From assembly GCA_964628195.1 (NCBI GenBank), contig CAZVPF010000001.1, forward strand, positions 62,001 to 126,000: 64,000 nt of DNA. Reading direction: 5' to 3'. The stretch's first letter is position 1. Each line of letters begins with the position of its first letter. This DNA comes from CAZVPF01 sp964628195 (GTDB lineage: Bacteria > Planctomycetota > Phycisphaerae > Sedimentisphaerales > Anaerohalosphaeraceae). The notes below the pieces were generated by a model that was given only the letters and a program-made list of their open reading frames with translations, made no database searches and had not been told where the DNA came from. The position numbers were made by a program, and so were the translations under genes. Of the stretch, positions 16,486 to 25,313 are shown in pieces.

Positions 16486-17163
16486 ATGAAAGCTAAACAC
16501 CTCCACGATTGGGACATTGATTACGCCTCGGCAAGGCTGCTCCAGGAAAAGCTGGCCGGGCGGGTAAGTTTCGACGAATATAGAGGCCCGGTGCGAAATG
16601 TCTGCGGAATCGACTGCGCTTTCAGCAAAGACAAAAAATGGATATACGCAGCGGCGGTCGTGCTTGGCTTTGCCGAGCTTGAGACTGTTGAAGTTTCCCG
16701 CGCAAAGCTTGAAGTAACATATCCCTACATACCCGGGCTGCTGTCTTTCCGGGAGGCGCCGGTCTGCATAAAAGCCCTCGAACAGGTTAAGACAAATATC
16801 GACGTTTTCTTCGTGGACGGACAGGGCAGCGCCCATCCGAGACGACTTGGCCTGGCTGGGCACCTCGGTCTGTTCCTGGATAAGCCAACAGTCGGCTGCG
16901 CCAAAAGCAGGCTTTGCGGGGAGTATGAACCGCCCGCTTCGGCCAAAGGCTCAGCATCACCGCTGACCGACAAAGGCCAGCTGATAGGCCATGTTCTGCG
17001 AACCCGTGACAACGTTAAGCCCCTGTTCGTCTCGACGGGCCATAAATGCTCACAGACCCAGGCGGTCAAGCTCTGCCTGAACTGCACGACCCGCTACCGC
17101 CTGCCGGAACCGACCCGCAGGGCACATATCGAAGTTTCAAAAATGAAAAAAAGCGACTCGTAG
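16486..17163 (+). CDS. nfi: Endonuclease V
   Basis: 225 residues. Endonuclease V cuts DNA or RNA on the 3' side of deoxyinosine or inosine. Catalytic acids are Asp43 (in GIDCAF), Glu90 (in YIPGLLSFRE) and Asp111 (in FVDGQGSAHPRRLGLAGHLG). The Tyr-Pro wedge lies at residues 79-84 and a conserved His in VSTGHKCS near residue 185. The C-terminal tail is basic and short. No clear ribosome site is seen before the ATG. It stands alone, with an A/T-stem terminator overlapping the stop. Confidence 0.93.
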   Translation: MKAKHLHDWDIDYASARLLQEKLAGRVSFDEYRGPVRNVCGIDCAFSKDKKWIYAAAVVLGFAELETVEVSRAKLEVTYPYIPGLLSFREAPVCIKALEQVKTNIDVFFVDGQGSAHPRRLGLAGHLGLFLDKPTVGCAKSRLCGEYEPPASAKGSASPLTDKGQLIGHVLRTRDNVKPLFVSTGHKCSQTQAVKLCLNCTTRYRLPEPTRRAHIEVSKMKKSDS

Positions 17164-17173
17164 GCTTTTTTTT
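17146..17173 (+). terminator. A/T-stem terminator-like element at the end of nfi
   Basis: Seven A then GC (17146-17154) pair with GC then T run (17164-17173), with the stop codon in the loop. The stem is weak but the T run is good. Confidence 0.4.
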
Positions 17174-17261
17174 GCAAATATCTTTTTTTAAGCGGATTTT
17201 GTGTTGCAACGTTCGATAAGGAAGTTATATAGGAAACTTTTTCATTGCCGGAAACTTCCGC

Positions 17262-18635
17262 ATGGACCAGACAGCCCAACAACCTGATGCCAAACCGGAC
17301 AAACGCCTCGACAGGCGCAAAAGGCTGGTGACAATGCGCCTTTCGACCGTCGAAGGCTGTTTCGCCCTGATTACACTCGGCCTGCAGGCGGCGTTTTTTA
17401 TTCCTTTCCTTAACGAGCTCGGCGCGACGGACCTGCAAGTCGGCCTGGGGGCCTCGCTGCCGGCCCTGGTAATAGGCATTGTCCAGCTTTTCAGTGCAAG
17501 ACTAATGCGCCTTATCCCGTCCAACAGGCTTTTTTGTTCTATAACCGGGGTCATCCATGGGCTTTTGTTCATACCTCTTGCTTTCACAAAAGCCATCTTC
17601 CCCGGCGAGCCCGTGTGGGGCGCGATATTCTTCCTGTGCCTGGTATCCACGCAAATGGGACTGCAAATGCCCGTATGGGGCGAGCTTATGAGTCACGTCG
17701 TCCCGCGCAGAAAACGGGGCACTTACTTCGCCAAACGCAACCGAATGCTGACTTTCGTGCAGCTGGTAACATCCCTGCTGGCAGGTTACATGCTCGACCG
17801 CTCTGCTGGTAACACTATCGTCATGTTCACCGCGATTTGGCTTATATCGGCTTTTGCAAGAGTGGTTTCAGGCTTCATGCTTAGTGCCCATCACGAACCG
17901 GAAACCATAAAAACAACCGTAAGGAAAAGATACGGGCTGAGGGTGTTCATCTCCGAGCTCGGCAGGACCAACTTCGGCAACTACGTCCTCGCCTTTGCGT
18001 TCTTCAACTTCTCGGTCCACATGGCGGTGCCGTTTTTTCCCGTGCACATGATAAACAACCTCGGCTTCTCATACACTCAGTACACTGTGCTGCTGATGCT
18101 GCCGGCTTTTGTGACTATATTCATGCTCGGTGTATGGGGCAGGATCAGCGACCGGATCGGCTATGTCGTGCCCCTGCGGCTGTGCGCAACCATCATCGCT
18201 GCGCTGCCGCTTGCATGGGTGCTGACGGAGAATTTTTACCTGCTGGTCGTTAACCAGTTCTGCGCAGGCATCGCCTGGGCAGGGTTTAACCTTATCGCGT
18301 TCAACTACTCCATAAGCGCGCTCGATTCAGGCCGACGCATGGAATACCTGAGCTACCTCAACGTGATGAACTTCTGCTTTTTGTTCGCCGGCGCGACGCT
18401 CGGCGGATTTCTGCTGCCTAAAATGATCGTCCTGAAAGACTACCAGGTTCAGTCTATATTCCTTTTAAGCACACTGCTTAGAACACTCGACCTTACCCTG
18501 TTCCACAGGCTCCGAGACGTCGAACGATACGGCGGGCCAGTAGGAGCGTTCCAGAAACTGTTCTTCGACCCGAGACTGAGCCTGAGAACAACCGTGGGCA
18601 GATTCGTGAACGGAATGATGAGAAGACCGTTTTAA
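17262..18635 (+). CDS. Major facilitator superfamily transporter
   Basis: 457 residues with about twelve hydrophobic helices and cytoplasmic N- and C-termini. Helix 1 begins ITLGLQAAFFIPFLNELGA. The loop MSHVVPRRKRGTYFAKRNR follows helix 4, and GRISDRIGYVVPLRL is the motif-A-like loop in the second half. It appears as a single gene, convergent with the AT-rich island. The substrate is not evident; the overall style resembles uncharacterised Planctomycete permeases. Confidence 0.85.
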   Translation: MDQTAQQPDAKPDKRLDRRKRLVTMRLSTVEGCFALITLGLQAAFFIPFLNELGATDLQVGLGASLPALVIGIVQLFSARLMRLIPSNRLFCSITGVIHGLLFIPLAFTKAIFPGEPVWGAIFFLCLVSTQMGLQMPVWGELMSHVVPRRKRGTYFAKRNRMLTFVQLVTSLLAGYMLDRSAGNTIVMFTAIWLISAFARVVSGFMLSAHHEPETIKTTVRKRYGLRVFISELGRTNFGNYVLAFAFFNFSVHMAVPFFPVHMINNLGFSYTQYTVLLMLPAFVTIFMLGVWGRISDRIGYVVPLRLCATIIAALPLAWVLTENFYLLVVNQFCAGIAWAGFNLIAFNYSISALDSGRRMEYLSYLNVMNFCFLFAGATLGGFLLPKMIVLKDYQVQSIFLLSTLLRTLDLTLFHRLRDVERYGGPVGAFQKLFFDPRLSLRTTVGRFVNGMMRRPF

Positions 18636-18650
18636 GATTAATATAGGAAA

Positions 18651-19436
18651 TCATAGAATTTTATTAGGAAATAAAGCTTGAGCAAAAGCAAGTAAACCTT
18701 TGTCATTGCTTTTTAGCAAATCAGCTCTGGCTAAATATATTGCATATTGCATATCATAAACATCATTTGTGATTTTAGAACCTTGATAAGAGGGCCCACT
18801 CTTATTACGTTTATAGGCCCAATCTATCCCAAGAACAATCAACATCCGCATTAAATGCCAGCTAAACCAATCGTTTTTGACGTGAGAAATAATTGTGGGA
18901 TATAATTTATCAAAGTAAGATCGAATTATTTGGTCGGAAGCTGCATTGGAAAATTTGATATATCTATTTCCAACTATTTCATCAGTTTGTCGCCATTCTC
19001 TGGCGTATTCTTTATTCGATAGAGTGTTACAAAACTCATGCTTAATTTTTTCAATAAATAAAACTAATGGGTTTAAGTCTTTTTCAATTTTATACTTAGA
19101 ACCAGTGGCGAAAAATTGAAGTTCATCATTTCTTATTCCCTCTGTGAGGTCATTATCAATAATTGAATTAATTGTCTGTTTTGTTTCAATTTCAGTTTTT
19201 AGTATATTTGCCAGCGATAAAGAAGTGTAACTTCCTTCTTTGATCGCATTTAACGCCTTTTTGATTAGTTGGTCAGGGCCGGGATTTTTTTGTGTACGAA
19301 TGCATTCTTCAAATAGAACATGAGGCAATATAACAATATGTCTTTTTGATAATTCATTTATAGATTTAAGACTGGTACATTGAAAAAAACTCTTATCAAG
19401 AATTATGGATTCCCTATTTTTATCTATATAGCTCAT
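18651..19436 (-). CDS. PIN-like domain protein, second gene of the AT-rich island
   Basis: 261 residues, unrelated to its neighbours in base use (strongly AT-rich). The layout fits a PIN-like nuclease: an early Asp in SIILDKSFF (Asp14), an acidic pair in LPHVLFEECIRT (Glu43/Glu44), and a C-terminal block NDVYDMQYAIYLARADLLKS with Asp225/Asp228 and Asp245 in SNDKGLL. PIN nucleases use four such acids to cut RNA. The middle (residues 80-210) is longer than in simple VapC toxins and helical. The start codon overlaps the stop of the upstream HEPN-like gene (ATGA), so the two are translationally coupled. The assignment rests on motif order alone. Confidence 0.5.
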   Translation of the reverse strand: MSYIDKNRESIILDKSFFQCTSLKSINELSKRHIVILPHVLFEECIRTQKNPGPDQLIKKALNAIKEGSYTSLSLANILKTEIETKQTINSIIDNDLTEGIRNDELQFFATGSKYKIEKDLNPLVLFIEKIKHEFCNTLSNKEYAREWRQTDEIVGNRYIKFSNAASDQIIRSYFDKLYPTIISHVKNDWFSWHLMRMLIVLGIDWAYKRNKSGPSYQGSKITNDVYDMQYAIYLARADLLKSNDKGLLAFAQALFPNKIL

Positions 19437-20107
19437 TTTTGAGATAACTTCCCTTGTTGTAAAATTGGCAAATGATTATAGAATACTATTGTTGTCAATA
19501 AGCCAATAAATTTAGCTTCTATTGAAATATCTGCCCAATGCCCATGTGCCGATCTTTTTCTTAAGTAATCTATACGCTCACCAATATCAGAAATAGTTGT
19601 TGAATCTGGCATTTTCCAACATTTCGTAAACATGACTTTATCGAGATTATTGCAAATATTAGAAAGGGGTAATGTGTTGTTTGTTTTCATTATTTTATAA
19701 GCTAACGCAACACTATTGATTCTTTTTTGATTCAGCCTTTTCTCTTCCTTAAAAATTTTTTTCATTTCTTTTTGATCTCCTTCCGTTTTCCATTTGCCAT
19801 CAGCTTGCAGTCTTTTTGAAAGAATCCTAAAATAGTATTCAAATCTTGTAATAAGATATACTGAACCTACGGCAGCTGGGGATGAAAGAAAATCTCCGTG
19901 GGCAACCATCATTAAAGAGTAGGCAATATGTTCCTTTTGTTTGTCATGAAATATAGGAGAGTTTTTTGACTGAAGGATGTCATTAGCTGTTTTCAATATA
20001 ACTCTTGAAGGGGCAAATAAATCACAGTTGCAATATCTTGTATCAAATTTTCCAATTTCAGTGTAAAATTTGGTTATATAAAAAATTGCTTCTCGTGTGG
20101 GATCCAT
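19433..20107 (-). CDS. HEPN-like protein, first gene of the AT-rich island
   Basis: 224 residues, mostly helical, AT-rich codons. The segment IDYLRKRSAHGHWADIS contains Arg183-x4-His188, and also Arg185-x4-His190, the Rx4-6H motif of HEPN ribonucleases. An upstream helix VYLITRFEYYFRIL fits the family. HEPN proteins are common RNA-cutting toxins and effectors in toxin-antitoxin and phage-defence systems. It begins 36 bases after glnS on the same strand, with no ribosome site visible, so it may read through from glnS or use its own weak promoter. A PIN-like gene overlaps its end by four bases. The function is inferred. Confidence 0.5.
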   Translation of the reverse strand: MDPTREAIFYITKFYTEIGKFDTRYCNCDLFAPSRVILKTANDILQSKNSPIFHDKQKEHIAYSLMMVAHGDFLSSPAAVGSVYLITRFEYYFRILSKRLQADGKWKTEGDQKEMKKIFKEEKRLNQKRINSVALAYKIMKTNNTLPLSNICNNLDKVMFTKCWKMPDSTTISDIGERIDYLRKRSAHGHWADISIEAKFIGLLTTIVFYNHLPILQQGKLSQK

Positions 20108-20143
20108 GCTATTCAGTCTTGTTTATGCTTAATTAAAAAGAAA

Positions 20144-21850
20144 TCATTTTCTGCCCTTTCCCTGCTGCTTCTGTATCTTCGCCCAGGTGTCGCGCAGTCC
20201 TACTGTCTTGTTAAACACCGGCGTATCGGGGGTCGATTCGCTATCTGCGCAGAAGTAACCGATCCTCTCAAACTGGAACCTGTCCAGCGGTTTTGCATCG
20301 GCAAGCTGCGGTTCGATGTAACAGTTCTCCAGCACCTTCAGCGAGTCGGGGTTGATATTCTCGGTAAAGTCTTTACCCTCGGGCACCTCTTCGGGGTTTT
20401 CACAGTTGAACAGGTGGTCGTATAGATTCACCCTCGCTTTTTTAGCGTGTTTTGCCGAAACCCAGTGCAGCGTCGCCTTGACCTTGCGCCCGTCCGGGGC
20501 GTCTCCGCCCCTGGTCGCGGGGTCATAGGTGCAGATAAGCTCGGTGATATTGCCGTCAGCGTCTTTGACCGCTTCTTTGCAGGTAATAAAGTAAGCATAC
20601 CTGAGCCTTACCTCCCTGCCCGGGGCCAGCCGGAAGAACTTCCTCGGCGGGTCTTCCATGAAGTCCTCGCGCTCGATATAAAGCTCCCTGCCGAACGGCA
20701 CCTGCCTTGTCCCCGCTGCCGGGTCCTCGGGGTTGTTTATCGCCTCGAGCATCTCTTGCCCGTCCTGGGGGTAATTCTCGATAGTAATCTTAACCGGGTC
20801 CAGCACCGCCATCACCCGCGGCGAAGTTTTGTTCAAATCCTCCCGCAGGCAGTGTTCGAGGAACGCGTAATCTATCGTGCTGTTGAACTTGTTTACACCT
20901 ATCCGCTTGCAGAACAGTCTTATCGCAGCCGGAGAAAACCCCCGCCTGCGCAGACCGCAGATCGTGGGTATCCGCGGGTCGTCCCAGCCGGATACGTATT
21001 TTTCCCGCACCAGTTTCAGCAGCTTCCGCTTGCTCATCACCGTGTAGTTGAGGTTCAGCCTGGCGAACTCAATCTGCTGGGGGTGATATACCTCCAGCGC
21101 ATCGAGGTACCAGTCATACAGCGGCCTGTGGTTCTCGAACTCAAGGGTGCATATAGAATGCGTTATCTTCTCGATCGAGTCGCTCTGGCCGTGCGTGAAA
21201 TCGTACATCGGGTAAATGCACCACTTATCCCCCGTCCTGTGATGCGTCGCGCGCATTATCCGGTACATCACCGGGTCGCGCATGTTCACGTTCGGATGCG
21301 ACATGTCTATTTTCGCCCGCAGCGTCCGCGAACCGTCCGGGAACTCGCCGTTTTTCATCCGCTCAAACAGGTCAAGGTTCTCGTCGACAGGCCGATCGCG
21401 ATACGGGCTGTTCCTGCCCGGCTCTGTCAGCGTGCCGCGGTGCTCTCGCACCTGGTCACCGGTAAGCTCACATACATACGCAAGCCCTTTCTTTATGAGC
21501 TTAACCGCCCAGTCGTAAAGCTGGTCGAAATAATCCGACGCGTAAAACAGATTCTCCCCCCAGTCAAAACCAAGCCATCTGACATCTTCTTTGATAGACT
21601 CGACGTACTCGTCCTCCTCCTTAGTGGGGTTGGTATCGTCAAATCGCAAATGGCATGTGCCGCCGAACTCCTGGGCTATGCCGAAGTTAAGACAGATGCT
21701 CTTTGCGTGGCCTATATGCAGATACCCGTTCGGCTCCGGCGGAAAACGCGTCACAACCCGCCCGTCCCACTTGCCTGTTTCGAGGTCATCGGCGACGATC
21801 TGCCTTACAAAATCCAGTCTTTCGTTTTCGGTGCTGCTGTTTTCGCTCAT
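20144..21850 (-). CDS. glnS: Glutaminyl-tRNA synthetase
   Basis: 568 residues, normal for a single GlnRS without an appended YqeY domain. Class I motifs: PPEPNGYLHIGHAK near residue 40 (HIGH) and VMSKRKL near residue 275 (KMSKS-like). GlnRS-specific segments include FDDTNPTKEEDEYV, IYPMYDFTHGQSDSIE and FCKRIGVNKFNSTIDY. It charges tRNA-Gln directly, so this bacterium need not rely solely on the Glu-tRNA-Gln amidotransferase route. It is divergent from gltX across a 226-base region. Confidence 0.97.
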   Translation of the reverse strand: MSENSSTENERLDFVRQIVADDLETGKWDGRVVTRFPPEPNGYLHIGHAKSICLNFGIAQEFGGTCHLRFDDTNPTKEEDEYVESIKEDVRWLGFDWGENLFYASDYFDQLYDWAVKLIKKGLAYVCELTGDQVREHRGTLTEPGRNSPYRDRPVDENLDLFERMKNGEFPDGSRTLRAKIDMSHPNVNMRDPVMYRIMRATHHRTGDKWCIYPMYDFTHGQSDSIEKITHSICTLEFENHRPLYDWYLDALEVYHPQQIEFARLNLNYTVMSKRKLLKLVREKYVSGWDDPRIPTICGLRRRGFSPAAIRLFCKRIGVNKFNSTIDYAFLEHCLREDLNKTSPRVMAVLDPVKITIENYPQDGQEMLEAINNPEDPAAGTRQVPFGRELYIEREDFMEDPPRKFFRLAPGREVRLRYAYFITCKEAVKDADGNITELICTYDPATRGGDAPDGRKVKATLHWVSAKHAKKARVNLYDHLFNCENPEEVPEGKDFTENINPDSLKVLENCYIEPQLADAKPLDRFQFERIGYFCADSESTPDTPVFNKTVGLRDTWAKIQKQQGKGRK

Positions 21851-21921
21851 TTTGTGTCCCGTATTCTCGAATTATTTCTGCGAATGTATGAAATTTCTTT
21901 ATTTTTGTTTTAATCGGTTAT

Positions 21922-21972
21922 TTTGAGCGATTTTATCAGATAATATCTGCATCGTACAGGGTATTTGAGCGA
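21922..21972. repeat. Direct repeat in the glnS-gltX control region
   Basis: TTTGAGCGA occurs at 21922-21930 and again at 21964-21972, 42 bases apart (about four helical turns). The second copy is also half of an inverted repeat (TTGAG ... CTCAA). The spacing suits a dimeric DNA-binding protein, but a chance repeat cannot be excluded. Confidence 0.35.
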
Positions 21973-22018
21973 AAAACACTCAATGTTGCAAAAAACGGGC
22001 TTTGTTTGAAACCCGCGC

Positions 22019-22047
22019 TTGACATGCCGCCGGGCTTTACGTAACCT
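22019..22047 (+). promoter_or_regulatory. Predicted promoter of the gltX operon
   Basis: A perfect TTGACA (22019-22024) is followed after 17 bases by TAACCT (22042-22047), 30 bases before the ATG. This would drive the six-gene operon from gltX to the membrane protein. Confidence 0.45.
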
Positions 22048-22076
22048 GTCAGGTTTGATTAACTCGCGGTACAAAT

Positions 22077-23783
22077 ATGAGCATGGAAAAGATTGTAACT
22101 CGTTTTGCGCCCTCGCCGACGGGATATTTGCACGTCGGAGGCGCTCGAACCGCCCTGTTTAACTGGCTTTTGGCCAAACATACAGGCGGCCAGTTCATCC
22201 TGCGCATCGAGGACACCGACCAGAAGCGAAACACCGCCACCGCAACCCAGCAGGTAATTAACGACCTGCGATGGCTCGGTTTGCTGTGGGACCAGGGCCC
22301 CGAAGTGGGCGGACCGGCAGGAACATACTTCCAGTCCGAACGAATGGGGATATATAAGGAATACCTCGACCGACTGATCGCCGAAAAAAAGGCCTACTAC
22401 TGCTTCGACACCCCGGAGGAAGTTCAGAAACTCCGCGACGAGGCATCCGCGGCCAAGAAAAACTTCGTCTACCCCCGGCCTGACAATTTTCCCGGCCCGG
22501 ACGAAGTTGAACAGGCCCGCGCCGAGTCAAGGCCCGTTACGGTCCGCTTCGCCATGCCCCCTCCTGGATGCCTGCGAAGACCTCCCGCNNNNNNNNNNAT
22601 GAGTGTGAAACAGTATAGAACAAGGTTGGGCGACGAGGAGATTGTCATCGAAGACGTCGTCCGCGGCACGGTCAAATTCGCCCCTGCCGACATGAGCGAC
22701 TTTATCATCCAGAAATCCGACGGTTTCCCGACCTATCACTTCGCATGCGTTGTCGACGACGAACTTATGGGCGTGACCCACGTCATCCGCGGCCAGGAAC
22801 ACCTGATGAACACCCCGCTGCACAAGGCATTGCAGCAGGGGCTTGGCTTCCGAGCGCCCGTCTACGCTCACATGTCAGTAACCGTCAGCCCCGGCGGCGG
22901 CAAACTCTCAAAACGCGAGAGACCTAAAACACTGCTTGAGCACTTGAAAAGTCTCAGCGACGACCAACTCGAAGCGATAGTCAGTGCCGGCTGTATAGAC
23001 AAACCTGCCCTTGACGAATTTCTCGCAAAAAAAGCAACACCCGACATGCCGGTAATAGATGCGATAGCGAACTTTATCGGCGTGCACCTGCCCGAAATAA
23101 ATGTCGTCGACTTTTTCCGCAGCGGTTACATCCCCGAAGCAATGGTAAACTTCCTCGCACTGCTCGGCTGGAACCCCGGCGACGACAGGCAGGTAATGCA
23201 AATCGGCGAACTCATCGAAAGCTTTGACATAACAAGACTTAACAAGGCCAACAGCCTCTTCGACCGCAACAAGCTGCTTTCATTCAATACCGAGCACATA
23301 AAAAATGTCGACAAAAATGTACTCGCCGGGCACTTCAAGGCCTATCTTTTTGAAGTGGACTCGCCGGTCAAAAATGCCGATGACGCTATGTTGGCACGAA
23401 TAATCGAAATGAACGCAGGAGCCAAAACGCTCGAGCAGATCGAGCAGAAAACCCGCTTCGCCTTCATCGCCGACCAGGACATGGAGTACGACCCCAAAGC
23501 GGTCAAAAAAGTATTGAAAAAACAGGGCGCTGTCGAAATGCTTGAAGAAATAAAAAAGCTCTTCTCGGAACTTGACGAGATTTCCGCCGAATCCATCGAG
23601 CGCGTACTGCGCGACCTCGCAGAGCGCAAAGAAGTCGGGCTCGGCAAAGTCGCCCAGCCGCTGCGTGTCGCGATAAGCGGCTCGACGGTAAGTCCGCCGA
23701 TCTTCGACTCGGTCGATATGCTCGGTATGGAAACAACACTAAAAAGGATAGAAAAAACGATAAACGAATTTAAGGACAATTAA
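22077..23783 (+). CDS. gltX: Glutamyl-tRNA synthetase, interrupted by an assembly gap
   Basis: About 568 codons including four unknown ones. HIGH motif PSPTGYLHVGGARTALF (residues 12-28) and KLSKRERPK as the KMSKS loop. The gap (10 N at 22589-22598) falls just after the conserved VTVRFAMP. The flanking residues PPGCLRRPP and MSVKQYRTRLG do not fit the family, which normally continues almost directly to the segment seen as DEEIVIEDVVRG. After KLSKR there is an insert of about 55 residues before the conserved RSGYIPEAMVNFLALLGW; similar enlarged loops occur in Planctomycete GluRS. First gene of the operon with pfkB, thpR, recA and alaS. Confidence 0.9.
   Translation: MSMEKIVTRFAPSPTGYLHVGGARTALFNWLLAKHTGGQFILRIEDTDQKRNTATATQQVINDLRWLGLLWDQGPEVGGPAGTYFQSERMGIYKEYLDRLIAEKKAYYCFDTPEEVQKLRDEASAAKKNFVYPRPDNFPGPDEVEQARAESRPVTVRFAMPPPGCLRRPPXXXXMSVKQYRTRLGDEEIVIEDVVRGTVKFAPADMSDFIIQKSDGFPTYHFACVVDDELMGVTHVIRGQEHLMNTPLHKALQQGLGFRAPVYAHMSVTVSPGGGKLSKRERPKTLLEHLKSLSDDQLEAIVSAGCIDKPALDEFLAKKATPDMPVIDAIANFIGVHLPEINVVDFFRSGYIPEAMVNFLALLGWNPGDDRQVMQIGELIESFDITRLNKANSLFDRNKLLSFNTEHIKNVDKNVLAGHFKAYLFEVDSPVKNADDAMLARIIEMNAGAKTLEQIEQKTRFAFIADQDMEYDPKAVKKVLKKQGAVEMLEEIKKLFSELDEISAESIERVLRDLAERKEVGLGKVAQPLRVAISGSTVSPPIFDSVDMLGMETTLKRIEKTINEFKDN
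22589..22598. other. Assembly gap (10 N) inside gltX
   Basis: Ten unknown bases, a standard placeholder length, so the true gap size is unknown. The reading frame is open in the same phase on both sides. Confidence 0.99.
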
Positions 23784-23795
23784 ACGGAGGTGCAT

Positions 23796-24701
23796 ATGTC
23801 CCTGTTAGTCACAGGCTCCATAGGAATTGATACGGTAAAAACCCCTCACGGTTTCAGCGAAGAATGCGTCGGCGGATCGGCTGTTTATTTCAGTTTCGCC
23901 GCGAGTTTCTTCACACAGGTAAGATTTCTCGGAGTCGTGGGAGAAGACTGCCCCTTCGACCTAAGGGAAGTTTTCGTCGACCGGACAGTGGACCTCGACG
24001 GCCTCGAAACCCGCGCAGGAAGCAAGACATTCCGCTGGATGGGCTCCTACGAAGGAGACATGAACGAGGCCAAAACAGACGGCGTGGAGCTGAATGTTCT
24101 CGCAGAGGCCCTGCCCGTCCTGCCCGAAAGTTTCAGGGACAGCGAATACGTTTTTCTCGCCAACACGGCTCCGGCCCTTCAAATGGAACTGCTCGAGCAG
24201 ATCGACGACCCCCAGTTCGTCGCAGCGGATACCATGAACCACTGGATAACCACCTGCCGTGACGACCTGAATAAACTGCTCGACAGAATAGACATGCTCG
24301 TACTGAACGAAGGCGAAGCAAGGATGCTTACAGGCCATCGAAATCTTATGACCGCAGGCCAGGAGATACTCGAAATGGGCCCGCGGGTGGTCATTATCAA
24401 AAAAGGCGAACACGGCTCGCTTATGGTCAACGCCGACGGTGACTGCTTTATACTGCCCGCTTTCCCCACAGCGGTAGTGATCGACCCCACAGGAGCAGGC
24501 GACGCCTTCGCAGGGGCGCTTATGGGGTACATCGCCCAGCAGCAGAAAGTTGACATTATCTCACTGCGAAACGCGATCGTGTACGGTACAGTAGCCGCTT
24601 CTTTTGCGATAAGCGATTTCTCGATTCACGGAATAAAGTCCGTGACTTACGAAGATATACAGGAGCGTTACGACACGGTAAGAAAGGTAACCCAGTTCTG
24701 A
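23796..24701 (+). CDS. PfkB-family carbohydrate/nucleoside kinase
   Basis: 301 residues. The start is ATG 23796, with GGAGG at 23786-23790 directly upstream; an in-frame GTG at 23790 lies within that ribosome site. The N-terminal glycine motif is CVGGSAVYFSFAASFF. The C-terminal signature DPTGAGDAFAGALMGYIA carries the catalytic Asp near residue 235, and IKKGEHGSLMV precedes it. It is a ribokinase-like kinase; the sugar or nucleoside is not evident. It lies 12 bases behind gltX and 7 ahead of thpR, inside the same operon. Confidence 0.9.
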   Translation: MSLLVTGSIGIDTVKTPHGFSEECVGGSAVYFSFAASFFTQVRFLGVVGEDCPFDLREVFVDRTVDLDGLETRAGSKTFRWMGSYEGDMNEAKTDGVELNVLAEALPVLPESFRDSEYVFLANTAPALQMELLEQIDDPQFVAADTMNHWITTCRDDLNKLLDRIDMLVLNEGEARMLTGHRNLMTAGQEILEMGPRVVIIKKGEHGSLMVNADGDCFILPAFPTAVVIDPTGAGDAFAGALMGYIAQQQKVDIISLRNAIVYGTVAASFAISDFSIHGIKSVTYEDIQERYDTVRKVTQF

Positions 24702-24708
24702 GAAGACG

Positions 24709-25284
24709 ATGAGATGCTTTATAGCAGTCGACATCGATGAAGCGGTAAGGACAAACATCGCCCGTTTCCAGGACGAGCTTCGTGATAGAATAACCGCCCC
24801 GGGCCAAAAACCGCCCAAAGGTATCAAGTGGGTAAACCCCGAGCTTATGCACCTTACGCTCAAGTTCCTCGGCGAGGTCCTCGACAGCGAGATAATGAGA
24901 GTCTGCGAAACAGTCGAACGGATTTCCGCCGGGCACAGGAGCTTCGATCTGGAGATAATCGGAGCAGGCGTCTTCGGCAGGCCCGCAAGCGTAGTCTGGG
25001 CCGGCATAGTCGAAACTCAGCCGCTTATGGACCTCCAAACCGAGATAGACAGGGCACTTACCGAACAGGGTTTCGCCGAGGACAACCGCAAATACACCCC
25101 GCATCTGACACTTTGCAGGGTCAAAAACCGCAAGGCCGGCAGGGAACTTGCCGAGGCTGTTAAGGGTCTTAATAACAGGGCTTTAGGTTTTTTCGGGGTC
25201 GATTCGGTCAACATTTACAAAAGTGAATTGACAAAACACGGCCCATTATATACCCTTGTAAGCAAAAGTACGCTCAAATCATAA
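24709..25284 (+). CDS. thpR: RNA 2',3'-cyclic phosphodiesterase
   Basis: 191 residues, the two-His 2H phosphoesterase fold. The motifs are HLTLKFLG (His48) and HLTLCRV (His132), each an HxT/S pair. N-terminus MRCFIAVDID is typical. It opens 2',3'-cyclic RNA ends to 2'-phosphates and is historically called 2'-5' RNA ligase. Seven bases separate it from the pfkB-type gene. A role in RNA end repair or tRNA processing fits its place beside tRNA synthetases, but that link is inference. Confidence 0.94.
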   Translation: MRCFIAVDIDEAVRTNIARFQDELRDRITAPGQKPPKGIKWVNPELMHLTLKFLGEVLDSEIMRVCETVERISAGHRSFDLEIIGAGVFGRPASVVWAGIVETQPLMDLQTEIDRALTEQGFAEDNRKYTPHLTLCRVKNRKAGRELAEAVKGLNNRALGFFGVDSVNIYKSELTKHGPLYTLVSKSTLKS

Positions 25285-25313
25285 TATCAAAGGATTGATT
25301 AACAGGAGACCCT

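Noticed and set aside
20447..21913. Long plus-strand open frame (about 488 codons) opposite glnS
   Set aside because: It is the antisense shadow of glnS, whose motifs are unambiguous.
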